Below are positions 17,124-25,231 of a stretch of DNA of 61,003 nucleotides, piece after piece (position 1 is the first letter of the stretch; every line of letters begins with the position of its first letter). The DNA comes from Thermoprotei archaeon (GTDB lineage: Archaea; Thermoproteota; Thermoprotei; QMSL01). The stretch covers positions 1-61,003 of the forward strand of contig QMSP01000008.1 of assembly GCA_003650925.1 (NCBI GenBank), read 5' to 3'. The notes under the pieces are model-generated. The model did no database searches and was not told the DNA's origin. It worked only from the letters and a program-made list of their open reading frames with translations. The translations under genes were made by a program, and so were the position numbers.

Positions 17124-18438
17124 CTCTCACTTTAGAAGCTTTCCTTATGACCTCGTCTACATCGACTGTTAGTAGCTCATGGTCCCTAACCACTATTCTA
17201 CCATTGACTACTACGTGCTTCACATCTAGGGAGCGAGCAGCATACACTATGTGGCTGAAGGGATCATATATGGGGGTCATGTGAGGTCTTCTGAATGTGA
17301 CTGCAATGAGGTCAGCCTTCTTGCCAATCTCTATAGTCCCTATTTCATCTTCCCACTTAAGGGCCTTAGCTCCATTTATGGTAGCCATCTCAATGGCCTT
17401 GAAGGCTGGCACTAATGTAGGCTCAAGGTTCATCCCTTTTTGTAGAAGAGAGGCCAGCTTCATGGTCTCAAACATGTCGAGGGTATTGTTCGAGCAGGCA
17501 CTATCCGTGCCTAGACCTACATTAACTCCCTTCATGAGCATCTTAGACACAGGAGCTATGCCAGAGGCTAGTTTCAAATTCGATACTGGATTGTGTGCTA
17601 CACTAGCCCTCCTCCTGGCCATGACCTCTATGTCCTCGTCAGTCATCCACACACAATGAGCAGCTACCACATCATCTCTAAGCACACCAATCTGATCAAG
17701 ATATACGGCAAGTCCCTTCTCCACATTAACCTTGAACTCCCTCTCAACCCTCTCAGCCTCGTCTCTAGTTTCTGCAAGATGTATGTGCATCGTTATCTTG
17801 CCTTTATCTCCATACTTGGAGTTGTACTCATCAGTCAGCTGCCTGAGCGTCTTGAGATACTCGGGGTCGACGGTGTAAGGTGCATGAGGATCTATGCTTA
17901 TCCTCACGAGGCCATTTACGGCTCCATGCCATCTCTTCACAAGATCGTCAAGGGCCTTTAGGTCTTCATCCTTCCTCCAGCTGAAGCACACATGCCCTAT
18001 GACACAACGTATCCCAACTTTGCTTATCGCTGAGGCCTCATTATAATCCGGGTCTGTGTAGTGATACATAGTGTTAAGGACCGTGGTACCACCTAGCACA
18101 GACTCAACAGCGGCAAGCAGTGCACCATAATAGATATCCTCAGCTCTCATCTTCGCCTCAAGTGGCCATATCCACTTGGTAAGCCATTCATGAAGAGGCA
18201 GATCATCGGCATAGCCCCTTAGAAGGCTCATGGCTGCGTGAGTGTGAAGATTTATAAGACCAGGCATTACAATGCAGTCACTTGCATCAAGAACCTCATA
18301 TCTAGCATACTTGCTCCTAGCCTCTTCGTATGGAAGGATATCAGCTATCTCATCTCCCTCTACTATCACTGCATAATCCTTGAAGTACCTCCTGTCCTTC
18401 ATAGTGATGAGATATCCACATCTAATAAGCAACTCCAT
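17092..18438 (-). CDS. mtaD: MTA/SAH (5'-deoxyadenosine) deaminase family amidohydrolase
   Basis: The start at ATG 18438 is preferred over TTG 18450 because an SD (ggggg) precedes it. The 448-residue product is a cog0402 amidohydrolase. Metal ligands are visible in [24 protein letters not shown], the later AHCVW and [12 protein letters not shown]. These enzymes deaminate 5'-methylthioadenosine, S-adenosylhomocysteine and 5'-deoxyadenosine to the inosine forms. It leads the operon mtaD-ahcY-metG and is divergent from the phosphorylase gene, so three enzymes of SAM by-product recycling are adjacent. A TATA box (tttataaac, minus strand) lies about 35 bases upstream of the start. Confidence 0.93.
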   Translation of the reverse strand: MELLIRCGYLITMKDRRYFKDYAVIVEGDEIADILPYEEARSKYARYEVLDASDCIVMPGLINLHTHAAMSLLRGYADDLPLHEWLTKWIWPLEAKMRAEDIYYGALLAAVESVLGGTTVLNTMYHYTDPDYNEASAISKVGIRCVIGHVCFSWRKDEDLKALDDLVKRWHGAVNGLVRISIDPHAPYTVDPEYLKTLRQLTDEYNSKYGDKGKITMHIHLAETRDEAERVEREFKVNVEKGLAVYLDQIGVLRDDVVAAHCVWMTDEDIEVMARRRASVAHNPVSNLKLASGIAPVSKMLMKGVNVGLGTDSACSNNTLDMFETMKLASLLQKGMNLEPTLVPAFKAIEMATINGAKALKWEDEIGTIEIGKKADLIAVTFRRPHMTPIYDPFSHIVYAARSLDVKHVVVNGRIVVRDHELLTVDVDEVIRKASKVRDELLSRLKEA

Positions 18439-18453
18439 ACAAGCCCCCAAAAG

Positions 18454-18478
18454 GTATAAGCTACTTCAGTTTATAAAT
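18454..18478. promoter_or_regulatory. Overlapping divergent promoters of mtaD and the phosphorylase
   Basis: The plus-strand box ggtataag (18454-18460) suits a start near 18482 for the phosphorylase. The minus-strand box tttataaac (18470-18478) suits a start near 18448 for mtaD. Each TATA box lies within the other unit's core promoter, so the two transcription complexes probably exclude one another, or both respond to the same cue. Confidence 0.45.
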
Positions 18479-18495
18479 CAAGCCTGGGGGGCTAC

Positions 18496-19317
18496 GTGAA
18501 GGTCAGAGTTGCTATAATAGGCGGATCAGGCCTCTACAAGCTGCTCGAAAAGGCTGAGCATGTAATCCTTGATACACCCTTTGGCAAAACTCCTAGGATT
18601 GACATAGGATATTTCGGAGGAGTTAGAGTAGCTTTCCTGGCTAGACATGCAATGCCGGGCTCGATGAAAGTTGCCCATGAAGTACCTCCACACAGGATAA
18701 ACTTTAGGGCAAATATATATGGTCTCAAGAAGCTTGGAGCCGAGGCCATTATAGCGACGAGCGCTTGCGGCTCCTTGAGAAGAGAGCTAGAACCTGGAGA
18801 CTTCGTGATAATAGACCAGTTCATAGACATGACGAAGAGCAGAACCTACACATTCTATGATGGCACTACAACTCCAAAAGAGCTCTTGGGCGTAGATAAG
18901 GAAGATCTAGTTGTACACATTGATGTCACTGAGCCCTATTGCCCCACCCTGAGGAGAATCCTTATCGAAGCCTGCAAGAAGGTCGGTGTTAAGTATCATG
19001 AAAGGGGTTGTTATGTATGCACGGAAGGACCACGCTTTGAGACACCAGCTGAGATAAGGTTCTTCTCTGCCATAGGAGCTGATGTAGTCGGCATGACCAA
19101 TGTGCCTGAGGTAATCTTAGCTAGAGAGTTGAACATACATTATGCCACGATCGCTGTAGTTACCAATTATGCTGCTGGTCTTCAGAGGAAGGTGACGCAG
19201 GAGGAGGTTATAGAGATATTCAATAGAAGTATGAAGAAGCTTGTCAAGGTTCTTGAAGAAGCTGTGCGGAATATACCTGGGAAATTCACATGTGAATGTG
19301 ATAAAGCTGTCCATTAA
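18496..19317 (+). CDS. MTAP/MTIP family nucleoside phosphorylase, probably 6-oxopurine type
   Basis: The GTG start at 18496 follows a strong SD (cctgggggg). The 273-residue protein has the PNP/MTAP pattern: phosphate loop GGSGLY (9-14), RHAMPGSMKVAHEVPPHRINFRA-type block (50-72), TSACGSL (88-93), and the purine/ribose region GMTNVPEVILARE. At the base-binding site it has VTNYAAG (222-228) with Asn224, where adenine-specific MTAPs have Asp (TDYD). Asn there is typical of 6-oxopurine enzymes, so methylthioinosine (or inosine) is the likely substrate. It is divergent from the deaminase, which would supply methylthioinosine. A generic MTAP label would miss this. Confidence 0.88.
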   Translation: MKVRVAIIGGSGLYKLLEKAEHVILDTPFGKTPRIDIGYFGGVRVAFLARHAMPGSMKVAHEVPPHRINFRANIYGLKKLGAEAIIATSACGSLRRELEPGDFVIIDQFIDMTKSRTYTFYDGTTTPKELLGVDKEDLVVHIDVTEPYCPTLRRILIEACKKVGVKYHERGCYVCTEGPRFETPAEIRFFSAIGADVVGMTNVPEVILARELNIHYATIAVVTNYAAGLQRKVTQEEVIEIFNRSMKKLVKVLEEAVRNIPGKFTCECDKAVH

Positions 19318-19388
19318 CCATAGGCCGGAGAGTGAGGTAGGCTTAATAATGGTCTATTGAATATTTGAACAGAGTGGGATGATAAGTA

Positions 19389-19811
19389 ATGGAAGGGGAT
19401 ATACTGTACAGGTATGAAGAGCTACTAAAGAGAGCACTGGAGCAGATGCCTAAGCAGAGGGCAGAGGCTACCAGGTTTGAGATCCCAAAGGCTAAGATAA
19501 CAGTCATAGGCATGAGGACAGTAATTCACAACTTCAAAGAGATCTGTGAAAGACTCAACAGAGAGCCACGTCATGTGCTCAGGTTCATACTAAGGGAGTT
19601 GGCTACAGCGGGCATGTTTGAAGGAGACGTTCTTGTTCTCCAAGGCAAGTTCTCTAAAGGAGCCATAGATAGGCTTATAGAGATATACGCCAAGAACTAT
19701 GTCATATGCCCTGTATGTGGTGCTCCTGATACAAAGCTCATCAAGGAGAAGAGGCTCATGTTCATGGTATGTGAGGCATGCGGTGCTAAATCATCAGTCA
19801 GGCCATTGTGA
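19389..19811 (+). CDS. Translation initiation factor aIF2 beta subunit
   Basis: A 140-residue protein. The N-terminal helix that contacts the gamma subunit is followed by the alpha-beta core (KITVIGMRTVIHNFKEICERLNR) and a C-terminal CxxC...CxxC zinc ribbon (CPVCGAPDT ... CEACGAK, about 115-133). It delivers initiator tRNA with aIF2 alpha and gamma. The length is standard for archaea. It heads a plus-strand operon of translation and ribosome-maturation genes (DUF424, NMD3, eIF1A), with overlapping or closely spaced ends. Confidence 0.97.
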   Translation: MEGDILYRYEELLKRALEQMPKQRAEATRFEIPKAKITVIGMRTVIHNFKEICERLNREPRHVLRFILRELATAGMFEGDVLVLQGKFSKGAIDRLIEIYAKNYVICPVCGAPDTKLIKEKRLMFMVCEACGAKSSVRPL

Positions 19812-19822
19812 GGATGAGTTCT

Positions 19823-20128
19823 ATGACGTGCTACGTATACGTAAAACTTCATGAAAGAGGAGGCGTGCTGATTTTAGCTATCTGCGATGAGGACATATTA
19901 GGCAAGAGCTTCAGAGAAGGACAGCTTAGGCTAGACGTAAATCCAGAGTTCTATGGAGGAGAGAAGGTTACGCTGGAAGAGGCACTTAAGCTAATGGACA
20001 AGGCTAACATAATCAACATGGTGGGAAGGAACATAGTTGAGGAGGCCATAAGAAGAGGTTATGTGCCTGTTGAAGGAGTTATAACAATAGCTGGAGTACC
20101 CCATGTGCAAATAGTAAAGCTCTGGTGA
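19823..20128 (+). CDS. DUF424 family protein
   Basis: ATG 19823 is preferred because a GAGGATGAG SD lies just upstream. A GTG at 19808 overlapping the aIF2-beta stop is the longer alternative. The 101-residue product matches the archaeal DUF424 pattern: N-terminal VKLHERGGVLILAICDEDILGK, then FREGQLRLDV, then the helix VTLEEALKLMDKANIINMVG with conserved GRNIVEEAIRRGYV. The family is nearly universal in archaea beside aIF2-beta and NMD3, and the function is not established. Context indicates a role in translation or ribosome export-like maturation. Confidence 0.9.
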   Translation: MTCYVYVKLHERGGVLILAICDEDILGKSFREGQLRLDVNPEFYGGEKVTLEEALKLMDKANIINMVGRNIVEEAIRRGYVPVEGVITIAGVPHVQIVKLW

Positions 20129-20135
20129 AGTGATC

Positions 20136-21224
20136 ATGACTAGGTTTTGCATAATATGTGGAAGAGTAACGGACGTTCTCATCGAGAACATGTGCTTAGA
20201 CTGTTTTAGAAAGAATCGACAGCTAATTCAGATACCTTCAGAGATAGAAGTTGAGATTTGCCCCGAATGCTATTCCTTTAGGTTTCGAGGCAAATGGCTA
20301 AGAGTAGAGGCTTCAGTTCCACAGATAATGCTTAGCGCTGTGAGAAGAATTATAGAGGCTAGAGCGAGAATAGACACTGCGGTGAAGTACAAGCTAGACC
20401 TAAGATATGAAGGTAGAGCCTGGAGTGGAAGAGGAAGGACCAAGGTGAAAGTCATAGTAACGGGAACCCCTAGAGATGACGTAGAACCCTATCAGGAGGT
20501 CCACATAGTAAGCGTTAAGCCTTCATGGAAGCTATGCCCCTCGTGCTTGAGGATCAAGGGTAAACATGAAGAAGCTATTGTCCAGATAAGAGCTGAGGAA
20601 CGTAAGCTTACATCCAGTGAAAGGAGATACATAATGGAGCTTGTTGAGAAGATAATATATAGAGTCTCAAGAGATGACCCCATGGCTATAGTCATAGACT
20701 ATGAGGAGAGGGAGGACGGTATAGACCTCCACATGGCCTCGAAGAGGATAGCAAGAATAGTCGCCTCCTATCTGCAACGGGAATATCTAGCCAGCATAAA
20801 GGAGTCCTACAAGGTCGTAGGAATGAAGAAAGGAGAAGTCATTACGAGGGAGACGATATCTGTAAGGTTGCCTAAGTACAAGGCAGGAGATGTCATAAGG
20901 TACAAGGGAAAGCCTTTGATGATCATGGCTATAGAGGGAGGAAGAGTGTATTGTGTAGACCTTGAAAGATATGAGGAGGTTACTTTAAAGAGTAAGGACC
21001 TTAGAGATGTACAGGTAAGTGGCTGTGAAAGAGTAGAGGCTATGGTGATAGCTGTCACAGGCTCTGTGGTTCATGTCATGAGACTTGACAATTACCAGAC
21101 GCTAGAGCTCGAGCTGAGAAGAGTGCCTATTTGGATGAAAGAGGGACGTCATGTAGCGCTCTTGATTGTTGATGGAAGGCCATACATAGCCCCCATTAAG
21201 AGCAAGACTATAAAGGAGAGTTAG
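20136..21224 (+). CDS. nmd3: NMD3-like ribosome biogenesis protein
   Basis: About 362 residues from ATG 20136 (GTG 20130 is possible). The N-terminus has the paired zinc motifs CIICG ... CLDC (about 5-24), then CPEC and a later CPSC, the zinc-binding pattern of NMD3. In eukaryotes NMD3 accompanies the 60S subunit; archaeal NMD3 is thought to act in large-subunit maturation or translation. The C-terminal part is beta-rich (SH3/OB-like). It follows DUF424 by 7 bases and precedes eIF1A, the standard archaeal gene order. Confidence 0.93.
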   Translation: MTRFCIICGRVTDVLIENMCLDCFRKNRQLIQIPSEIEVEICPECYSFRFRGKWLRVEASVPQIMLSAVRRIIEARARIDTAVKYKLDLRYEGRAWSGRGRTKVKVIVTGTPRDDVEPYQEVHIVSVKPSWKLCPSCLRIKGKHEEAIVQIRAEERKLTSSERRYIMELVEKIIYRVSRDDPMAIVIDYEEREDGIDLHMASKRIARIVASYLQREYLASIKESYKVVGMKKGEVITRETISVRLPKYKAGDVIRYKGKPLMIMAIEGGRVYCVDLERYEEVTLKSKDLRDVQVSGCERVEAMVIAVTGSVVHVMRLDNYQTLELELRRVPIWMKEGRHVALLIVDGRPYIAPIKSKTIKES

Positions 21225-21247
21225 AGTGATAATAATTGTGTGATATC

Positions 21248-21574
21248 ATGGGAAGGAGAAGGAGGAGAAGGGAAGAGGAGGAGCATAGAGAGCTTAGAAT
21301 ACCCGCTGAGGGAGAGGTAATAGGCGTGGTTGTACAAATGCTGGGATACGATAGGATGAGGGTTAGATGTGCTGATGGAAAAGTAAGAGTTTGTAGAATA
21401 CCAGGAAGATTTAAGAAGAAAGTGTGGATTAGAGAAGGAGATGTGGTGCTTGTAGCGCCTTGGGATTTCCAGCCAGATCAGAAGGCGGATATAGTATGGA
21501 GATATACGAAGGATGAAGTTAGAAAGCTTGAGGAGATGGGATATCTCAAGGGGCTTGAGCTTGAAGAATTCTAA
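21248..21574 (+). CDS. Translation initiation factor aIF1A
   Basis: The protein from ATG 21248 has 108 residues. A TTG at 21236 is rejected because the conserved basic N-terminus [11 protein letters not shown] begins at 21248. The S1-like OB fold is clear ([24 protein letters not shown] ... [15 protein letters not shown]). aIF1A binds the ribosomal A site and helps start-codon selection. It converges on the RIO1 gene with a 4-base overlap of stops. Confidence 0.97.
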   Translation: MGRRRRRREEEEHRELRIPAEGEVIGVVVQMLGYDRMRVRCADGKVRVCRIPGRFKKKVWIREGDVVLVAPWDFQPDQKADIVWRYTKDEVRKLEEMGYLKGLELEEF

Positions 21575-22365
21575 GAGCCTTCAATAACCCACTCATACAC
21601 CTTAACAGGGTCAGGTGTTTGTACACCTAATTTAGAGAAGAACCTAGTCACATTCTTGATGTCCCTGAGCAGGAACTCATCTGCATGAGGATGTTCAATC
21701 CTCACAGCACTCCCCCAGTCAATTATGTAAAGCTCCTCATCACGATTCATTATATTATACTCAGAGAGATCTGCATGAACAAGCTCAGCTTTGTTGTAGA
21801 GTACATATATGTAGTTCAATATGATGTCTAATGCTTTATCAGGATCTTCTGGAGGAGCATCCTTTATAAGAGGAGCAGGCTTGCCTCTCTCCATAGAGCT
21901 TGATATGAACTCCATGACTAAGATGTTCTTATTTGACCTTATAGGCTTGGGCACCTTGACTCCAGCCTCATAGGCGGTCTTCAAGTTTCTAAACTCCTTG
22001 GAACACCAAAGATATATCAAATGACGAGTACTTCTTCGAACACGTCTAAACCTTGGATCTCCCTCTATATACTTCAACATGCCCTTCTTGAACTCAGCAG
22101 TGGCTGTGTAGTATATTTTAACAGCTAGATCCTTGCCCTGAGGATCCTCCGCCCAGTAGACTCTAGCCTCCTTACCTTGGCTTACTACACCATGCATTAC
22201 CTCAATTACCCTGTCATTGACTAGCTCATATAGGGCGAGAAGAGTCATGCGGTCAAATACCTGCTCAACAGTCTCTACGAGGTCCTTGTCCATTATCCTC
22301 TTCAGCCTATCCTTCTCTACTCTCTCCATCTCGAGACGTCTGAGCTTCTTCTCGATATCTGACAA
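21571..22365 (-). CDS. rio1: RIO1-type serine/threonine protein kinase
   Basis: A 264-residue atypical kinase. The ATP site is [13 protein letters not shown] with the Lys in LAVKIY. The catalytic loop is [10 protein letters not shown] (about 192-201) and the metal-binding loop is IIDWGSAV. It lacks the activation and substrate loops of classical kinases, as in the RIO family. RIO1 acts in final maturation of the small ribosomal subunit. It is divergent from the KH protein (Dim2/Pno1-like), its functional partner in 18S/16S maturation. The eIF1A-RIO1-KH cluster is conserved in archaea. Confidence 0.97.
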   Translation of the reverse strand: MSDIEKKLRRLEMERVEKDRLKRIMDKDLVETVEQVFDRMTLLALYELVNDRVIEVMHGVVSQGKEARVYWAEDPQGKDLAVKIYYTATAEFKKGMLKYIEGDPRFRRVRRSTRHLIYLWCSKEFRNLKTAYEAGVKVPKPIRSNKNILVMEFISSSMERGKPAPLIKDAPPEDPDKALDIILNYIYVLYNKAELVHADLSEYNIMNRDEELYIIDWGSAVRIEHPHADEFLLRDIKNVTRFFSKLGVQTPDPVKVYEWVIEGS

Positions 22366-22463
22366 ATTCTCATCCTCCTTTGAAGATGATACAGTCCTAT
22401 AAAAAGCTGAGGGTAGTATTCTTTATTAAATGCCTACAGCTTAGGCTAGAGGGGAAGGAGAGG

Positions 22464-23054
22464 TTGAGCACAACCTTCGGTGGCTACATAGGCGGAGCCA
22501 TAACTATAACAGTTGACAAGGATAGGCTCGGAGTGATAATAGGGGGGAAGGGAGAAGTTAAGAGAAGAATTGAGAAAGCACTAGGAGTAAAGCTGGAGAT
22601 AGATAGTAACACAGGAGAGATTAAGATTATACCCGAAGGCGAGAGAATAGACCCTCTCAAACTCCTAAAGGCTAGAGACATCATCAGGGCTATAGCCTAT
22701 GGATTTAGCCCTGATAGAGCTATGAAGCTCTTGGGCGAGGATACCTACCTGGAGGTCATAGACCTTAAGCAGTACACTAGTGGTAGAAGAGAGGACATAG
22801 TTAGAGTGGCCGGCAGGATAATAGGCGAAGGAGGTAAAGCAAGGAAGATGATAGAGGAGCTCACAGGTGCTGAGGTCTCCGTGTATAGGCACTATGTAGC
22901 GATAATCGGGGACTATGAGCAGGTAAGAATGGCTAGAAATGCTATAGAGATGCTAATACAGGGAAGACAACATAGAACAGTCTACAGGTATTTGTTCAGG
23001 GAGAAGAGAGAGCTTAAGAGGAGGAGGTTCGAGCTCTGGGGGCCTTCTGTCTAG
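22464..23054 (+). CDS. Dim2/Pno1-like KH-domain ribosome assembly protein
   Basis: The start is placed at TTG 22464 because ggggaaggagagg lies directly upstream and the conserved protein begins there (TFGGYIGGAITITVDKDR). A longer frame from 22380 would include a TATA-like box. The 196-residue product has two KH units: LGVIIGGKGEVKRRIEKALG (about 20-40), and a second with RIIGEGGKARKMIEELTGAEVSVY near 120-150. This is the Pno1/Dim2 organisation that binds the 3' end of small-subunit rRNA during processing. The last 41 bases overlap the convergent SdpI-like gene. Confidence 0.93.
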   Translation: MSTTFGGYIGGAITITVDKDRLGVIIGGKGEVKRRIEKALGVKLEIDSNTGEIKIIPEGERIDPLKLLKARDIIRAIAYGFSPDRAMKLLGEDTYLEVIDLKQYTSGRREDIVRVAGRIIGEGGKARKMIEELTGAEVSVYRHYVAIIGDYEQVRMARNAIEMLIQGRQHRTVYRYLFREKRELKRRRFELWGPSV

Positions 23055-23862
23055 TCCTCTTTTCGCGCCTAAAGGCATAGTTCATGAAGAGGATAGTGAT
23101 TATGATGAGGTATATGATGATTAGCAAGAACAGTGATGTAAAGAAGTGTGGAAGATGAACACCATGGATATTGAAGTGAATAGTGCCTATAAGAGCTAAC
23201 GATAGGATGGCTGATATAGCCCAATGAGTTACCAACATAATCCTGGTCATGAGTAATTGCTCTGACCTGAATCTTGAGAGAGGTATACCTATGGAACATA
23301 GCAATGTTATGAAGGAGGAGAGTGGCAGTATCATAATGAGTGAAGGAATCATTATGAGGAAGTGTTCTCTGCTCATATAAGCATCAGGCATTCCAGTTAG
23401 GTCAAAGTGAATGGCTACGCTAGAGGGCAGAGCACTAATGTTAGTAGCTAGGTAGAGAAGTGAGGCTAGAACCATGAGCAGAGGAGGAAGTAAAAGCCAC
23501 ATGTTCATTCTCAATGTGGCAACTCTTCTGATAGGAGGGCCTTGTCCCTCCTCCATGCCAGTTATAACTTCAAGCTTAAGCCTTACGTAGAGAGCTATAA
23601 CGACTACTATGACAAACACTGTGATTCCTAGTAGTAACATGCAGAGAGGTTCATCAAAGATACCGCCAAGTATGAGAAAGACCGCTCCAGTCACCATGAA
23701 TGCTTTGCCAGCCACCCTATTCGCCTCCTTCCATACACCTTTTGATACAAAGGACATAGGCAGCCTGAAGCCTAACATGACATTAGGCCTCATCCTAGCT
23801 ATGTACCTATGAGTCAAGGCCCCTAACGTGATGAATAGCAGAGATATTAAGTATATCAACAA
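23014..23862 (-). CDS. SdpI/DUF1648 family membrane protein
   Basis: A 282-residue integral membrane protein with about seven hydrophobic helices. The N-terminal 100 residues contain the SdpI/YhfL-like pattern (MRPNVMLGFRLPMSFVSKGVWKEANRVAGKAF). After about 115 comes a DUF1648-like half (LPSSVAIHFDLTGMPDAYMSREHFLIMIPSL). In Bacillus the SdpI protein gives immunity to the SdpC toxin. The gene starts 7 bases inside the PadR regulator, so the two are translationally coupled. The C-terminus is basic. Immunity or envelope-stress function is plausible, but no toxin is visible here. Confidence 0.85.
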   Translation of the reverse strand: MLIYLISLLFITLGALTHRYIARMRPNVMLGFRLPMSFVSKGVWKEANRVAGKAFMVTGAVFLILGGIFDEPLCMLLLGITVFVIVVVIALYVRLKLEVITGMEEGQGPPIRRVATLRMNMWLLLPPLLMVLASLLYLATNISALPSSVAIHFDLTGMPDAYMSREHFLIMIPSLIMILPLSSFITLLCSIGIPLSRFRSEQLLMTRIMLVTHWAISAILSLALIGTIHFNIHGVHLPHFFTSLFLLIIIYLIIITILFMNYAFRREKRTRQKAPRARTSSS

Positions 23863-24212
23863 GCTCTATCACCTCCTATCCTGCTTATGAGGTCATATAT
23901 TTCCTTAGTCAAGTACATCATCTCCTTGAGAAGCTCCCTGCCCTTCTCGGTTATCTCATAGTACCTTCTCGGCGGGCCAGATACAGCTTCTGCCCAATAT
24001 GAGGATACATAGCCTTGCTTTTCAAGACCATGAAGAATATTATAGATGGTTGAATCGCTTGGAGCGAACATATTATGGCTCTTCTCCCTTATGATCTTCA
24101 TGATCTCGAACCCATACGAAGGGCCCTTCCTATCCAATATCAATAATACTAGTAAAGTGTACATGCCCGTCATCAGGTCCTTCTTGACCTTGTCTATGGT
24201 TTTTCTAAACAT
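23856..24212 (-). CDS. PadR-family transcriptional regulator
   Basis: A 118-residue protein with the PadR winged helix: LLVLLILDRKGPSYGFEIMKIIRE (about 18-41), APSDSTIYNILHGLEKQGYVSSYW, then PRRYYEITEKGRELLKEM (about 82-99). PadR proteins are dimeric repressors, often released by small hydrophobic or membrane-active compounds. The gene heads the unit with the SdpI-like protein and is divergent from a CPBP protease. Inverted repeats in the shared control region are probably its operators. Confidence 0.93.
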   Translation of the reverse strand: MFRKTIDKVKKDLMTGMYTLLVLLILDRKGPSYGFEIMKIIREKSHNMFAPSDSTIYNILHGLEKQGYVSSYWAEAVSGPPRRYYEITEKGRELLKEMMYLTKEIYDLISRIGGDRAC

Positions 24213-24281
24213 CCTCAGGTATACTAATGAGGCGCCAGACTTAAATATATCTCTTACTCAGAGGTATCTCGAGGTTCGAGA
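24213..24281. promoter_or_regulatory. Shared divergent promoter with inverted repeats (putative PadR operators)
   Basis: One A/T box (cttaaatatatc, about 24240-24251) can serve both directions, with starts expected near 24220 (minus) and 24271 (plus). Over the plus start is TCTCGA-GGT-TCGAGA (24267-24281), a perfect 6-bp inverted repeat. Over the minus start is CCTCA (24213-24217) with TGAGG (24228-24232). A repressor bound at either would block transcription. PadR autoregulation is common. Confidence 0.5.
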
Positions 24282-24282
24282 T

Positions 24283-25224
24283 ATGCATAGGGCTTTATTG
24301 ATGTGTCTAGGCCCAACCTTTTCAGCATCAATAATCATAGCCCTGATAATATCATACCTGACTAGAACGTATGCGCTTGAGTATGTACATCCAACATATA
24401 CAATGCCATTGATGATTGTATTAATGTTCACTCCCATGATCAGCTCATGGGTTGCATGTAGGTTGACTGGTGATAAACTGACTAGCCATGGACTCATGAA
24501 GGTGGGCAAGATTGAGAAGGGGCTAAAGTTCATAGTAACTCTCATGAGGATCTATGTATGTGCTCTTCGCGAGAAAGGCTATACACTGATGTCCATATCC
24601 TACATATACGTGCTTCTTCTACTAAACGTGTTGCTCCACGTCATCACCTTTGGAAAGGCTCCAGATATAGCCACTAATCTCGAGGAGATAATTGGGACTC
24701 TTATGCATGCAAGCTCTCAAGTAGTTGATGTCAGAAGTGAGTTGATGTTGATGATCATCATGTCGCCAATCGTAGGCGGGCTGGTAAACATGTTACCAGC
24801 GCTAGGCGAGGAGATATGCTGGAGAGGCTATCTCCTTGACTTGATCAAGGATAAGGTAGGGAGCTGGCTTAAGGCCTCAATGCTCATAGGCATCATATGG
24901 GGTCTATGGCATGCTCCACACATAGTCCTATATGGATTCAACTATGGCTATCAATATCCTCAGATGGAAGCTCTAGAAGGAGCTATGTTATTCACCATCT
25001 TCTGCATGATCTTTAGCGTATTCTTGTCATGGCTGAGGATAAGGACCGATAATGTTCTTTTACCAGCTATGGCGCATGGAGCATACAATGGCTCAGCAGG
25101 ACTGCTCATGGTTTCGTATTGGACAGGAGATACGCTAACGAGTGGTTGTGTAGGCGTGGAGGCCCTTGTGGTCATGGTCATTCTGGACATCGCAGTCTTA
25201 GCCTATGACAAGATGGCACGATGA
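24283..25224 (+). CDS. CPBP (CAAX/Abi-type) intramembrane metalloprotease
   Basis: ATG 24283 gives 313 residues. The longer frame to 24046 runs through the divergent PadR gene and is rejected. The protein has multiple membrane helices and the CPBP active-site motifs: GEEICWRGYLLD (EExxxR, about 185-197), GLWHAPHIVLYG (about 219-230) and HGAYNGSAGL. CPBP proteases include Rce1-like CAAX enzymes and bacterial bacteriocin-immunity proteins. Its expected start lies on an inverted repeat shared with the PadR/SdpI-like unit, so it probably responds to the same signal. Confidence 0.9.
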   Translation: MHRALLMCLGPTFSASIIIALIISYLTRTYALEYVHPTYTMPLMIVLMFTPMISSWVACRLTGDKLTSHGLMKVGKIEKGLKFIVTLMRIYVCALREKGYTLMSISYIYVLLLLNVLLHVITFGKAPDIATNLEEIIGTLMHASSQVVDVRSELMLMIIMSPIVGGLVNMLPALGEEICWRGYLLDLIKDKVGSWLKASMLIGIIWGLWHAPHIVLYGFNYGYQYPQMEALEGAMLFTIFCMIFSVFLSWLRIRTDNVLLPAMAHGAYNGSAGLLMVSYWTGDTLTSGCVGVEALVVMVILDIAVLAYDKMAR

Positions 25225-25231
25225 ATATGAC

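Noticed and set aside
24046-24282. Upstream extension of the CPBP protease
   Set aside because: It overlaps the divergent PadR gene and the shared promoter; the membrane protein begins at 24283.
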